In this document: piece by piece, positions 25,747 to 34,770 of the stretch | Position numbering within the stretch: position 1 is the stretch's first letter | Layout of the letters: every line of letters begins with the position of its first letter | Assembly: GCA_002709405.1 (NCBI GenBank) | Contig: PAQV01000063.1 | Coordinates: forward strand, 1-64,000 | Source: Paracoccaceae bacterium | GTDB taxonomy: Bacteria > Pseudomonadota > Alphaproteobacteria > Rhodobacterales > Rhodobacteraceae | Length of the DNA stretch: 64,000 bases | Direction of reading: 5' to 3' | Program-made: the position numbers and the translations under genes | Notes under the pieces: generated by a model | Database searches by the model: none | Told to the model about the DNA's origin: nothing | What the model saw: only the letters and a program-made list of their open reading frames with translations

Positions 25747-28206
25747 TCACGCGGATCCTGCATGGGGGCCGATGCCCAGAGCCGTCCAGACCGCATCCGC
25801 CACGTCCGCGTCGGGGTCGTAGGGAATAGGATGGCCGTTCGGGGCCTCGGCCACGGCGTCGCCCTGGGCACCGATGGCAAAGGCATGGGTCGGCAGACCA
25901 GTGGCCAGAGCCTCGTGCGTGGTAAAGCTGAAGGTTTCCGGCCAGATCGACGGGATCAGCCAGTCAGTGATGCCGTAGCGGGCGACCAGGTCGGGCAGCT
26001 GGTCCACGGTATAGGCCCCGTGCACCCGCACCGAGCCCGGCAGCGCCTGGCTGAGCGCCACGTCGCCGATCACCACCAGCCCTGTCCCGGTTTGCCCTGT
26101 TCGCTCCAGCTTGCGGCCCAGACCGACTACAACCGCTGCGCCCTTGAGCTGCCCCATGGTGCCAAGCACGCCGATCAACCGGCGCGCGCCCTTCGGGGCC
26201 GGAACGGTGGGGACCTCCGTTGGCAGGGTGTGGGGGCGCAGGTGAATGGCGGGGGCGGCCTCTGGGTAGACGGCCAGCAGTTGGCGGCGGCTGTCGGGGG
26301 AAAAGACCTCGATATCGTCGGCCGCTTGGACCAGCTTGCCCCATTCCTGCTGCCAGCCGGCAAGATCCAGGCGGGTTCCTTCCGGGCGCAAGACCTCGTG
26401 CGCCGCATCGGCGCGGGCCGGGTCCAGCGGCGGGCGGTAGACCCCGTCGGCATCCAGCAGGGCGTAGGACGGCGACAGGGGCAGGTAGTCATGGATCAGC
26501 ATCTGGATCCGGTCCCCGGGGCGGCGCAGGGACAACAGGACGCCGGGCAAGGCGGCGGGATCCGGGTCTCCGACCCCGCAGGAATAGACGAACCGGCGGT
26601 GGGGGACGTTGGCCAGGACGGCCTCGACCAGGGATATGTCATCCGTGGCGGCGATGCACCGGCCGGCGTCCGAAACCACCTCGATCTGCCAGCGCGCGGG
26701 GCCGCCGACGCGCAAGACGATGGGCGGCGTGCCGGCCGCACGGTCCCGGGCCAGGCGCCGGGTCAGATCGGCCTCGGCCCCGCCCCCGAGGCTATGCGCC
26801 AGGTAGACCGGCGTGACCGCCGTTTCGCCCGCTCGCAGACCGGCCCACCCCGCGGCCAGGGCGATCCGCACGCTGACCAAGGGGTCGGTCGTCCCAAATG
26901 CCTGCACGTCCGCGTCATAGCCGGGATAGCGCCGCGAGATCTCGCGGCTGTTCTCGGCCACCAGCGCGGTTTTCTCGCTGGATCCGAAACTGGCCCCGCC
27001 CTTGTGTTCGACGAACAGCCCCGGGGCGGCCACGTGCCGGCCGCCGCCCGCCCGGATCTTCTGGCACCAGTCGACCTCTTCGCCGTAACCCCGCCCGAAA
27101 CCGGTGTCGAACGCAGGCTGGCGGGCCAGCCACTCGGCGCTGATGGCCATGCAAAAGCCAACGCCGGTGGGGGCTTCGATCTCGGGCGTCGACCGGGTCC
27201 CGAACGCCCGCGCCTGACGGTCGAGCGCCTCGGCCTCGTCGGGGCGCAGGTCCAGCCGCTGGCAGAGCACCGGGACCGAGAAGATCTCGGCATCGTTCGA
27301 CATCGGCGTGACGCTGGCGACCGTGGGATCGCGCAGGATCGGGGCCAGCAGGCGCGCGGCCCATCCCTCGGGCACCAGGGCGTCGGCGTTCAGCAGGACG
27401 ACGGGGGCGTCACGGTCCAGGGCGATGGCAAAGCCTTCGTTGACCGAGCGGATGAAGCCCTGGTTGGTGTCGTGCAGCAACAGCGTGACCCGACCCGGCT
27501 GGTCCGCGTTCCGGTCCGCCGCCCAGTCCAGCAGCCAGGGCCGAAGATCAGGGTCGGTCGAGGCGTCCTCGACAATGACCAGGTGCGCGGGCACGTCGGT
27601 GTGGCGGTCGAGCCGGTCAAGCACCTCGGGCAGCAGGTCGAAGGCGTTGTAGACCGGCAGGATGATGGTCAGGGCATCTGGCCTTGGATCATCTTGCGTG
27701 GCGGCCGGAGGGCTGAAGAAGGCCGCATCCAGGGACGGAACGCCCGGCGGCGCGAAGCCGAACAGGGCCTTGATCGCCCGGTGATGGCGCAAGTCCTTGG
27801 TCGCCACGTAGCGCAGCGCCAGCGGCAGGGCCTGTGCGGCGGCCAGTGCGAAGTCCTTGGCGACACGGCGGTTTTCAGCGCGCAGGCGGCGGGGAGCGAT
27901 GGGCGACAGGCGGGTTTCCTGGGGGCCATCGGCCGTGTCGATGACGACCCGGAGTGTGCCATCGCCCAAGGGAAGCGAGACCTGGAAATCGGGGGACGGG
28001 AGGCCGGTGGCCCGGCCCTCGGTGCTGGTCAGGGTGAGGCTGTGTGCAGTGCATTGGCCCGACAGCGTCAGCGTGTCGCCGGTAAGGTTGACGCGGTCGA
28101 CGCGGCCAAGGGGCCGAGCGGGCGAGCCGAGGTCAAACCCGGGGCCGTCGACATGCCTGTGCTGTCGAACGAAGCGTCGGAAGAGGACACGCAATCGGGT
28201 TAACAC
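25747..28206 (-). CDS. Two-domain glycosyltransferase (GT2 plus C-terminal GT4-like)
   Basis: An 819-residue protein. Residues about 1-170 are a poorly recognised N-terminal region; about 180-440 are a GT2 domain (TIILPVYNAFDLLPEVLD, VEDASTD, LLNADALVPEGW, and GYGEEVDWCQKIRAGG); about 630-810 look like a GT4 glycosyltransferase donor domain (GVLGTMGQLKGAAVV, then IPSIWPETFSFTTHEALATG). Such fusions build O-antigen or capsule. It starts at GTG. Divergent from the YaiI-family gene. The acceptor and sugar cannot be read. Confidence 0.86.
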   Translation of the reverse strand: MLTRLRVLFRRFVRQHRHVDGPGFDLGSPARPLGRVDRVNLTGDTLTLSGQCTAHSLTLTSTEGRATGLPSPDFQVSLPLGDGTLRVVIDTADGPQETRLSPIAPRRLRAENRRVAKDFALAAAQALPLALRYVATKDLRHHRAIKALFGFAPPGVPSLDAAFFSPPAATQDDPRPDALTIILPVYNAFDLLPEVLDRLDRHTDVPAHLVIVEDASTDPDLRPWLLDWAADRNADQPGRVTLLLHDTNQGFIRSVNEGFAIALDRDAPVVLLNADALVPEGWAARLLAPILRDPTVASVTPMSNDAEIFSVPVLCQRLDLRPDEAEALDRQARAFGTRSTPEIEAPTGVGFCMAISAEWLARQPAFDTGFGRGYGEEVDWCQKIRAGGGRHVAAPGLFVEHKGGASFGSSEKTALVAENSREISRRYPGYDADVQAFGTTDPLVSVRIALAAGWAGLRAGETAVTPVYLAHSLGGGAEADLTRRLARDRAAGTPPIVLRVGGPARWQIEVVSDAGRCIAATDDISLVEAVLANVPHRRFVYSCGVGDPDPAALPGVLLSLRRPGDRIQMLIHDYLPLSPSYALLDADGVYRPPLDPARADAAHEVLRPEGTRLDLAGWQQEWGKLVQAADDIEVFSPDSRRQLLAVYPEAAPAIHLRPHTLPTEVPTVPAPKGARRLIGVLGTMGQLKGAAVVVGLGRKLERTGQTGTGLVVIGDVALSQALPGSVRVHGAYTVDQLPDLVARYGITDWLIPSIWPETFSFTTHEALATGLPTHAFAIGAQGDAVAEAPNGHPIPYDPDADVADAVWTALGIGPHAGSA

Positions 28207-28370
28207 GGGGCGTCACTGCTGGTTTCGGCAAGGCCGCGGCCCGGCGCTGGTCGGGATGGGGCGTCAGTACGATGGCCTGATTACGGGGTCTGCCGACCGG
28301 TGTCCAACAGGAAGCGCGCCCATGCAAGTACGCCCCTGCCCGGCGGCCCCCCTGGCCCGGACGGCGGACC

Positions 28371-28389
28371 CGTGGGTCAATGACCCACG
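28371..28389. promoter_or_regulatory. 19-base palindrome CGTGGGTCA-A-TGACCCACG
   Basis: Perfect 9-bp arms around one A, in the 284-base gap between the divergent glycosyltransferase and YaiI-family genes. The size and position suit a regulator operator. The GGGTC/GACCC core also occurs in the palindrome after arsR (10857-10877). Confidence 0.5.
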
Positions 28390-28490
28390 CTACGCTCACG
28401 GCGCGGGAGGGCCCTTTGGCCTCGGACAGGGCCATTGCCCCGCCGCACTCCGCCGTGGCAAGAGACCCTGCACACATGCGAGGACCGACC

Positions 28491-28952
28491 ATGACCCGCC
28501 TTTACATCGACGCCGACGCCTGCCCCGTGAAGGCCGAGGCCGAACGGGTGGCCACCCGGCTGAAGGTCGAGATGGTCCTGGTCTGCAATGGCGGGCTGAA
28601 GCCGTCGGCCAACCCGCTGGTCTCGCTGGTGATCGTCGACGAAGGGGCCGATGCCGCCGACCGGTGGATCGCCGATCAATGCGGGCCGGGCGATGTCGTC
28701 GTGACATCAGACCTGCCGCTTGCGGACAGGTGCCTGAAGGCGGGCGCGCGGGTGTTGCAGCACAATGGCGAGGCGCTGAGCGAGGCCAATATCGGCCCGC
28801 GCCTGGCCACGCGGGACCTGATGCAGGACATCCGGGCCTCGGACCCGTTTCACCAGGGCGGCGGCCGGGCGTTTTCCAAGGCCGACCGGTCTCGGTTCCT
28901 GCAAGAACTGGACCGGGCCCTGCAAACCGCCCTTCGCACGGGCAATCGCTGA
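28491..28952 (+). CDS. YaiI/YqxD (UPF0178) family protein
   Basis: A 153-residue protein of the UPF0178 family, a PIN-like fold whose cellular role is not settled. It opens with the family signature [18 protein letters not shown] and contains [16 protein letters not shown] and the [14 protein letters not shown] stretch near the end. The longer frame from 28380 is not family-like; 28491 has gagg before it. Stands alone. Confidence 0.9.
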   Translation: MTRLYIDADACPVKAEAERVATRLKVEMVLVCNGGLKPSANPLVSLVIVDEGADAADRWIADQCGPGDVVVTSDLPLADRCLKAGARVLQHNGEALSEANIGPRLATRDLMQDIRASDPFHQGGGRAFSKADRSRFLQELDRALQTALRTGNR

Positions 28953-29287
28953 GCGCACCTCGGGGCGGAATTGCTTGGGCGCGCTGACCTGATGGCGCGG
29001 CCCTGAAAACGCGCTGAGGCAACCGCAAAGGCGTGACATTGCCCGGGCCGTACGTGCACTCGACACGGCGCCTGTATCTTCCCTGCGAGACATCCCCTGT
29101 GACGTCACCGGACTGACCGCCAGGTCCCTTCCCTTTCTCAAGGGTTGGGGCGGATACTGCCTTCAATTCCTCCGGGACATGGCATGCGCGCCTGTAAAGT
29201 CGGGGTTTTTTACAATTACAAGTTAATCCGATAACCGAACAATGTTATTGGTATGTCTCATGTGCGCCTGGCGGGAGGGTTTGAAGA
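28953..29287. other. 335-base intergenic region before the polyglycine gene
   Basis: GC-rich up to about 29195, then a short AT-rich stretch (29205-29260) that likely holds the promoter of the two unknown genes. It contains ATTACAAGTT at 29215-29224, a partial match to the TTGWAATTWCAAC element found near the amidase and urease genes. No coding frame seen. Confidence 0.4.
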
Positions 29288-29908
29288 ATGTGGTTCATTC
29301 AGATTATGCGAAGAGGACAGAGGGTGATGACCCGCCCGCCGAACATGATCAGGGTCCAGAGGCGACAATACACCGTGAACGTGCCGCCACCGCCGCCTCC
29401 ATCGGGCATGCCCGATGAGCCATGGCGCAAAATTCTCGCCGCTAATGGTTGCGGTGGCGGAGGGGGTGGCGGCGGAGGCGGCGGTGGTGGCATCAATATC
29501 GCGGACGCGGGTGGTGGCGGTGGTGGTGGTGGCGGAGGAAGTTCGTCGCCGCCATTAGGCAAAGGCACAGTATTCAACGAAAAGATGTATTATCTTTGCC
29601 TGAAGCTTTTGAAGGCACGTCTGAACGCCGTGCACGACGACATCAGGAATACGGTCCAGGAAAGCGGCCTGACCGGTGCCGCGATACGCGCCTATGGCAA
29701 GCAGTGGGACAATAAGACAGAAGATGCCGCGAAGGAATTCATCGGCTGCGTCACGTCCACGTCGCAAAATCTGAATTTCATCGCCGGGGTTTACCGGAAA
29801 GAGCTTGAGAACGCGGTTATCGAAAAAGCCGCCTCTTTGCTGAAAGACCAACTGGGGTATAACGCCGACATGGTCGACGTCCTGATCCGCGCCGCAATGG
29901 AGCACTAG
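29288..29908 (+). CDS. Polyglycine-containing protein of unknown function
   Basis: A 206-residue protein I do not recognise. Residues 1-30 are basic; a run of six Pro follows near residue 34; then two uninterrupted Gly runs (13 Gly from about residue 55 and 10 Gly from about residue 75) separated by INIADA. From residue 90 on it changes to an ordinary helical domain (MYYLCLKLLKARLNAVHDD, EFIGCVTSTSQNLNFIAGVY). The Gly runs use mixed GGC/GGT/GGA/GGG codons. A ribosome binding site (GGGAGGG) precedes the ATG. There is no signal peptide or membrane segment. It lies 9 bases before the next unknown gene. Confidence 0.72.
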   Translation: MWFIQIMRRGQRVMTRPPNMIRVQRRQYTVNVPPPPPPSGMPDEPWRKILAANGCGGGGGGGGGGGGGINIADAGGGGGGGGGGSSSPPLGKGTVFNEKMYYLCLKLLKARLNAVHDDIRNTVQESGLTGAAIRAYGKQWDNKTEDAAKEFIGCVTSTSQNLNFIAGVYRKELENAVIEKAASLLKDQLGYNADMVDVLIRAAMEH

Positions 29909-29917
29909 GGGACCACC

Positions 29918-30376
29918 ATGAAAATCGACCCGAAAATCGCCAAGATCCTTGCGAAGTCCAAAGCCTCTCTTCAGTCCTTCGAATCCGAGGTGAAGTCCAT
30001 GTCCGCCACCGCCGCGAAACAGGCGGCATCGGATGAAAAGGCCGCGAAAAAGGTGGTTGCCCAGATCGAAGCCGCCGACAAGAAGATACAGAAGGACGCC
30101 AAGGAGATATTCACTGAAGCCAAGACGGGCCGGGATAAGCTGCTGAAGACCTATGCCGACCTGGTCCGGAAAACCGACGGCGCGACCAGCATGCGGCCCT
30201 CGGTTGCCAAGGCCCTGGACAAGCTTTTGGGGTCATTCGACGAAAAGCACCTGAAGGTGGCGGCCGATGCCCTGAAAAAGCACAAGGCAGAGGTGATCAA
30301 GGACAAGGGCTCGAAGGACCCCGAGGCCCAGGCCTTTGGCCAGGGGATCGACAAGCTGCTCAAGGCCTATTTCTGA
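29918..30376 (+). CDS. Lys/Ala-rich helical protein of unknown function, partner of the polyglycine gene
   Basis: A 152-residue soluble protein made almost wholly of predicted helix: MKIDPKIAKILAKSKASLQS, then long Lys-Ala-Glu stretches (about 35-80) of coiled-coil type and FGQGIDKLLKAYF at the end. No Cys, no enzyme motif. A gggg-accacc stretch precedes the ATG; the 9-base gap means co-transcription with the polyglycine gene. It could be a structural partner, but nothing proves it. A GC-rich hairpin follows the stop. Confidence 0.75.
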   Translation: MKIDPKIAKILAKSKASLQSFESEVKSMSATAAKQAASDEKAAKKVVAQIEAADKKIQKDAKEIFTEAKTGRDKLLKTYADLVRKTDGATSMRPSVAKALDKLLGSFDEKHLKVAADALKKHKAEVIKDKGSKDPEAQAFGQGIDKLLKAYF

Positions 30377-30383
30377 AGGGATA

Positions 30384-30411
30384 CGGGCCGGCGTGTGGAT
30401 GCGCCGGCCCG
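30384..30411. terminator. Hairpin between convergent units
   Basis: 10-bp perfect stem CGGGCCGGCG (30384-30393) / CGCCGGCCCG (30402-30411) with an 8-base loop, 7 bases after the unknown gene and 37 bases beyond the ABC transporter stop on the other strand. No T-run, so termination is inferred from position. Confidence 0.6.
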
Positions 30412-30448
30412 GATGCATGGATTATATCTGGGTCCCGAGAGCCCCCCG

Positions 30449-31438
30449 TTACAGAGGGAACAGGCAGCGCACGCGGTGGCCGCCGCCGGTGTCGGTTTCC
30501 GGTGGCAGTTCGGTCCGGCACTGGGCCTTGGCCGCCCGGCAGCGGGGCGCAAACGAACAGCCCGGCGGAAGGGCGCGCAGGTCGGGTGGCGTGCCGGGGA
30601 TCGCCCCCAGCGGCCTGCCCTTTTCCTGCTCGGCCACGGTCGAGGCCAGCATCCCCTTGGTATAATGGTGTTTCGGGTTCAGCAGCACGTCCTGAACAGA
30701 GCCATATTCCACCAGCCGCCCGGCATACATCACGGCAACCTTGTCGGCGATCTGGGCCGCCACGCCCAGGTCGTGGGTGACGAAGATGACCGACATGCCC
30801 AGTTCCTTCTGCAACCGGCGCAGCAGCACCAGCACCTGGATCTGCACCGAGGCATCCAGCGCCGTCGTCGGTTCATCCGCCAGCAGCAGCGACGGGTTGC
30901 ACGACAGCGCCACGGCGATCATCGCCCGCTGGCGCAGGCCCCCGGACAATTCATGCGGATAGGCCTTCAGCCGCCGTTCCGGGGACGGCACGCGGACCAG
31001 CTCCAGCAGCTCCAGCGCGCGTTTCATCGCCGCTTCCTGGGGGATGTTTTCGTGGATCCGCACGGTCTCGGCGATCTGTTCGCCCACGGTGTAGAGCGGA
31101 TCGAGCGCGGTCATCGGTTCCTGGAAGATCATCGACACGGTGGCACCGCGCAACTGGCGCATCTGCTTTTCCGACACGCCCTGGATGTCGTAGCCGTCGA
31201 CCTCCATCGCGCCCTCGATCCGGGTCCGCTTGGGCGGATGCAGCCGCATCAGCGAGCGCATCATCACCGACTTGCCCGACCCGGATTCGCCGATCACGCA
31301 CATCACTTCGCCGCGCTTCAGTTCAAAGTTGATGCCATTGACCGCGCTGACGGATTCCTCGCGGCTGACAAAGGTGACTTTCAGGTCCTGAACCCGGACC
31401 AGGGTGTCGGCGGCGGCGGCAGGAGCCATCACGTTCAT
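30449..31438 (-). CDS. ABC transporter ATPase, OppD/DppD type
   Basis: One of two ATP-hydrolysing subunits of a peptide/nickel-type importer. 329 residues: Walker A GESGSGKSVMM near residue 51, signature LSGGLRQRAMIA near residue 165, Walker B LLADEPTTALD near residue 185, switch His in FVTHDLG. The C-terminal oligopeptide extension has Cys-rich CSFAPRCRAAKAQC, as in OppD proteins that can bind an Fe-S cluster. Last gene of the unit that begins at 34454; one base separates it from the OppF-type gene. Confidence 0.93.
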   Translation of the reverse strand: MNVMAPAAAADTLVRVQDLKVTFVSREESVSAVNGINFELKRGEVMCVIGESGSGKSVMMRSLMRLHPPKRTRIEGAMEVDGYDIQGVSEKQMRQLRGATVSMIFQEPMTALDPLYTVGEQIAETVRIHENIPQEAAMKRALELLELVRVPSPERRLKAYPHELSGGLRQRAMIAVALSCNPSLLLADEPTTALDASVQIQVLVLLRRLQKELGMSVIFVTHDLGVAAQIADKVAVMYAGRLVEYGSVQDVLLNPKHHYTKGMLASTVAEQEKGRPLGAIPGTPPDLRALPPGCSFAPRCRAAKAQCRTELPPETDTGGGHRVRCLFPL

Positions 31439-31439
31439 C

Positions 31440-32570
31440 TCAGACCTCCATCGGAGCGGGGTGCGCCGCAGCGCGTTTCAACAGGTCGGCCTGGGTCGGA
31501 GCCTTGGAATGGCCCGATCCGGGCTGCGCCATGAAACAGGCCGTCAGGTGATCGTCGCGGCCGGCGCGCAGGGTGTCGCCAAGCGCGGGCATCTTTGACG
31601 AACAGATGTCCTCGGCGAAGGGGCAGCGCGGGTGGAATCGGCACCCCGAGGGCGGATTGACCGGGTTTGGCGGGTCTCCGGCCAGGGGGGCCTGGTCGAC
31701 CCGCTCGTTGGGATCCATGGACAGCTGACATTCCAGCAGGGCCTTGGTGTAGGGGTGCTGCGGGCTGGCATAGATCTTGTCCACCGGCCCGATTTCGACC
31801 ACCTGGCCCAGGTACATCACCAGCACCCGGTCCGAGATGTAATGCACCACGTGCAGGTCGTGACTGATGAAGACATAGGTCAGGTCAAGCTGGGCCTTGA
31901 GCTCATTCAGCAGGTTCAGCACCTGGGCCTCGACCGACTTGTCCAGCGCCGACACCGCTTCGTCCAGGATGACGATCCGGGGATCCAGGGCCAGGGCGCG
32001 GGCGATGTTCACCCGCTGCTTCTGCCCGCCGGACAATTCGTGCGGGTAGCGCGCCCCGAACAGCTTGGCCCGCAGGCCGACCTTTTCCAGCAGGTCGCGG
32101 GCGATTTCGCGGGCCTTCTTCTTGGACACACCGGGCTGCTTGGACGGCCCGTAGGCCACCGAGTCCTCGACCGTGAACCGCGGGTTCAGCGAGGAATAGC
32201 TGTCCTGGAAGACCATCTGCATCGACCGGCGCAGATCGCCCAGGGGCATGCCCTGGTATTCCCCGACAGCCAGGCCGTCGAGGATGATCTCGCCGCTATC
32301 CCTGTCCATCAGGTGCATCAGCAGCCGGGCCAGCGTGGACTTGCCGCAGCCGGATTCACCCACGACGCCCAAAGTTTCGCCCTTCATGACGGAAAAGGAC
32401 ACGCCATCGACGGCCTTCACCTCGGCCACCTGGCGGTTCATCAGCCCGGCGTGGATGGGAAAGTGCTTCTTGATGTCGCGCGCGATCAGCATGGGCTGAG
32501 CGGGGCCGCCGCGGTCGCGGGGATGCAGGTCGCGGTCGTGCGGTTCGGGTTTCTTGACGGGTTGTTCCAT
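31440..32570 (-). CDS. ABC transporter ATPase, OppF/DppF type
   Basis: Second ATPase of the importer, 376 residues. Walker A GESGCGKSTLA near residue 82, the OppF-specific MVFQDSYSSLNPR, signature LSGGQKQRVNIA near residue 190, Walker B IVILDEAVSALD, and the C-terminal CRFHPRCPFAEDIC. The start at 32570 (MEQPVKKPEPHD) follows the permease by 17 bases; a longer frame continues upstream into the permease gene and is false. Confidence 0.92.
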   Translation of the reverse strand: MEQPVKKPEPHDRDLHPRDRGGPAQPMLIARDIKKHFPIHAGLMNRQVAEVKAVDGVSFSVMKGETLGVVGESGCGKSTLARLLMHLMDRDSGEIILDGLAVGEYQGMPLGDLRRSMQMVFQDSYSSLNPRFTVEDSVAYGPSKQPGVSKKKAREIARDLLEKVGLRAKLFGARYPHELSGGQKQRVNIARALALDPRIVILDEAVSALDKSVEAQVLNLLNELKAQLDLTYVFISHDLHVVHYISDRVLVMYLGQVVEIGPVDKIYASPQHPYTKALLECQLSMDPNERVDQAPLAGDPPNPVNPPSGCRFHPRCPFAEDICSSKMPALGDTLRAGRDDHLTACFMAQPGSGHSKAPTQADLLKRAAAHPAPMEV

Positions 32571-32587
32571 GTCTTGGCCTTTCCGGG

Positions 32588-33490
32588 TCAGGACTTGACA
32601 TCCATGGCGACGCGAAGGCCGTCGCTGACGATGTTGAAGGCGATCGAAGTGATCAGGATGGCGATGCCGGGGATGGCGCAGACCAGTGGCTGCACCCAGA
32701 TCGACTGGCGCAGGGTGGACAGCATCAGGCCCCAGTCGGGCGTCGGCGGCGACACCCCCAGGCCCAGGAAGGACAGGCCAGAGGCCAGCAGGATCGAGGC
32801 CGAGACCAGCGTCGAGGCATAGACCAGCACGGGCGAGATCACGGTGATCAGCACGTGGTCCTTCAGGATGGAAAAGGTCGACGCACCCGACGCCCGGGCC
32901 GCATCGACGAAATCCATGTTGCGCACCTGGCTGGCGGCGGTTTCCGCCACCCGGCACAGCGGCGGGATGAAGACGATTGTCAGCGAGGCCAGCTGGTTCT
33001 GGATGCCTCCGCCCAGCGACCCCGAAATGGCCACGGCCAGCAGCACCGAGGGGAAGGCAAAGAACACGTCCATCGTGCGCATGATGATCATGTTGACCTT
33101 GCCGCCGTAATAGCCGGCGATGATGCCGAAGATGCCCCCGATGATGGTGCCCAGGGCGACCGGCAGGATGCCCATGGCCAGCGACACCCGCCCGCCGTAC
33201 AGGATACGGCTGAGGATATCGCGCCCCTGCTCGTCGGACCCCAGGATGTACTTGTCATGCCCCACCGGTTTCAGCCGGTAGGCCATCGAGGACTTCTCGG
33301 GATCGTAAGGCGCCAGCCAGGGCGCGAAGACGGCCGAGAGGACGATCAGGATGATCAGGGCCAGGCAGAACAGCGTGACGTAATCGTATTTCAGGCGGTT
33401 CCACACAGAGGCCCAGTAGCCCCGGACCACCGCCTGGGGCAGGTCGGCGTCCTGGTCGAACGAAATCGGGTCGGAAGTTGCGTCGGTCAT
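32588..33490 (-). CDS. ABC transporter permease, DppC/OppC type
   Basis: Inner-membrane permease of 300 residues with about six helices. It has the N-terminal cytoplasmic stretch and first helix (LFCLALIILIVLSAVF) and GSDEQGRDILSRILYGGRVSL typical of DppC, and the EAA loop DAARASGASTFSILKDHVL near residue 195 that contacts the ATPases. Seven bases separate it from the DppB-type gene. Confidence 0.93.
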   Translation of the reverse strand: MTDATSDPISFDQDADLPQAVVRGYWASVWNRLKYDYVTLFCLALIILIVLSAVFAPWLAPYDPEKSSMAYRLKPVGHDKYILGSDEQGRDILSRILYGGRVSLAMGILPVALGTIIGGIFGIIAGYYGGKVNMIIMRTMDVFFAFPSVLLAVAISGSLGGGIQNQLASLTIVFIPPLCRVAETAASQVRNMDFVDAARASGASTFSILKDHVLITVISPVLVYASTLVSASILLASGLSFLGLGVSPPTPDWGLMLSTLRQSIWVQPLVCAIPGIAILITSIAFNIVSDGLRVAMDVKS

Positions 33491-33497
33491 GGGATCC

Positions 33498-34454
33498 TCA
33501 GCTTCGCTTGATGCGCGGGTCGATCATGGATTGGACAAGGTCGATGACCAGGTTGATCATCACGAAGGACGCAGCCAGCACGAGGATCGTGCCCTGCAGC
33601 ACCGGCAGGTCCCGGCTGAGGATGGCCTTGTTCAGCAGGTAGCCGGTGCCCGGCCAGTTGAAGACCATTTCCACCAGCACCGAGCCGCCGATCAGGTAGC
33701 CCAGCTGCAGGCCCAGCATGGCCACGATCTGGGGCATGGCGTTCTTGACCGCGTGGCGCAGGACGGCCATCTCTCCCAGGCCCTTGGCCCGAAGCGTCTG
33801 GACGAAATCCTGGCCCAGAACTTCCTCGACCGACGACCGGGTCGTGCGCGTCATGATGCCAAGGGGCGGCAGGGCCAGGGCGATCATCGGCATGATGGCG
33901 AACTTGAAATCCTCCCACCGCCAGTAGGAAAAGTTCTCGGACCCCGAATTGCCCATGCCCGCCGCCGGAAGCCAGTTCAGCTCCACCGCGAAGATGATCA
34001 CCAGCACCACGCCCAGCCAGAAGGTGGGCACCGAGATGCCGAAGACGGCGACCGAGGTGAACAGCTTGTCGATCCAGGTGCCCGACTTGTAGGCCGCGAT
34101 CACGCCCAGGATCATCGACACGACAAAGGCCAGGGCAACGGCCAGCAGGGCCAGCGTGATGGTGTTGGCAAAGGCCCGGCCGACCTCCTTGGCCACCGGG
34201 GCGTCGACCTGGATCGACATGCCCAGGTCTCCGGTCAGCACCTTGCCCAGCCAGACGACATATTGAACGGCCAGCGGTTTATCGAGCCCGTAATAGGCGC
34301 GCAGGGCGGCGGCGTCGGCCTCGGAGGCATCGGGCGGCAACAGGGACTGGATCGGGTCGCCCGGGGCAATCTGGACCAGCAGGAAACAGATGATCGTGAC
34401 GCCGAGCAGGATGGGAATTGTCAGGATGAGGCGGCGGAGCGCGTAGATCCACAT
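33498..34454 (-). CDS. ABC transporter permease, DppB/OppB type
   Basis: Partner permease, 318 residues. It starts MWIYALRRLILTIPILLGVT, the usual DppB opening, with GDPIQSLLPPDAS and the EAA loop FVQTLRAKGLGEMAVLRHA near residue 200. Start 34454 is chosen over 34493 because the extra residues are polar and unlike the family. First gene of the importer unit; divergent from the amidase operon across a 316-base control region. The matching binding protein is probably the gene at 48988-50577. Confidence 0.93.
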   Translation of the reverse strand: MWIYALRRLILTIPILLGVTIICFLLVQIAPGDPIQSLLPPDASEADAAALRAYYGLDKPLAVQYVVWLGKVLTGDLGMSIQVDAPVAKEVGRAFANTITLALLAVALAFVVSMILGVIAAYKSGTWIDKLFTSVAVFGISVPTFWLGVVLVIIFAVELNWLPAAGMGNSGSENFSYWRWEDFKFAIMPMIALALPPLGIMTRTTRSSVEEVLGQDFVQTLRAKGLGEMAVLRHAVKNAMPQIVAMLGLQLGYLIGGSVLVEMVFNWPGTGYLLNKAILSRDLPVLQGTILVLAASFVMINLVIDLVQSMIDPRIKRS

Positions 34455-34770
34455 GGGTCTTGCTGTCCTTTCGGTCTGGCTGGGGCAGGCCAATAGATCA
34501 CGCCTGCCGACCGGCTCAGCCTGTGCGAGGCCCGATCATACGCAAATATAGAAATTGAAAAGAAATTGCATTTCGCCGCCCCCGACCCGGCCCTGCCTGC
34601 CTTGCGGTCAGCCACCGGGTCGCACCGCCTAAAAACGCGCCAAAAATTTGACAAATCAAGTATTCCAGCGCCCTGCGCCGCGCGCCGGGCTTGCAGCTGC
34701 GGGCCATAAACTTGAAATTTCAACTATCAACATCCTGCATCAAATCGCAGACAATACGGGAGATCCCTCG
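34455..34770. promoter_or_regulatory. Divergent control region, ABC permease versus amidase operon
   Basis: 316 bases with several AT-rich islands in a GC-rich background: about 34540-34575 (toward the permease), 34640-34665 (with a TTGACA hexamer at 34648-34653), and 34706-34750 with a clear palindromic operator (listed separately). Both outward promoters should lie here; I cannot place -10 boxes with confidence. Confidence 0.6.
34712..34727 (+). promoter_or_regulatory. Putative MarR-type operator, site A
   Basis: TTGAAATTTCAACTAT; its first 12 bases are a perfect palindrome (TTGAAATTTCAA). It ends 43 bases before the ATG of the amidase operon's first gene. The same 16-base pattern recurs before marR (39854) and before the solute-binding-protein gene (50698, minus strand). 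Confidence 0.65.

Noticed and set aside
25540-28203. 887-codon + frame opposite the two-domain glycosyltransferase
   Set aside because: Composition typical of an antisense frame; the minus strand has real GT motifs.
29299-29577. Minus-strand polyproline frame
   Set aside because: Exact antisense of the polyglycine tract; no ribosome binding site and no domain.
34648-34653. TTGACA as a -35 box for the amidase operon
   Set aside because: No -10-like hexamer at 16-18 bases; kept only as a note in the control region.
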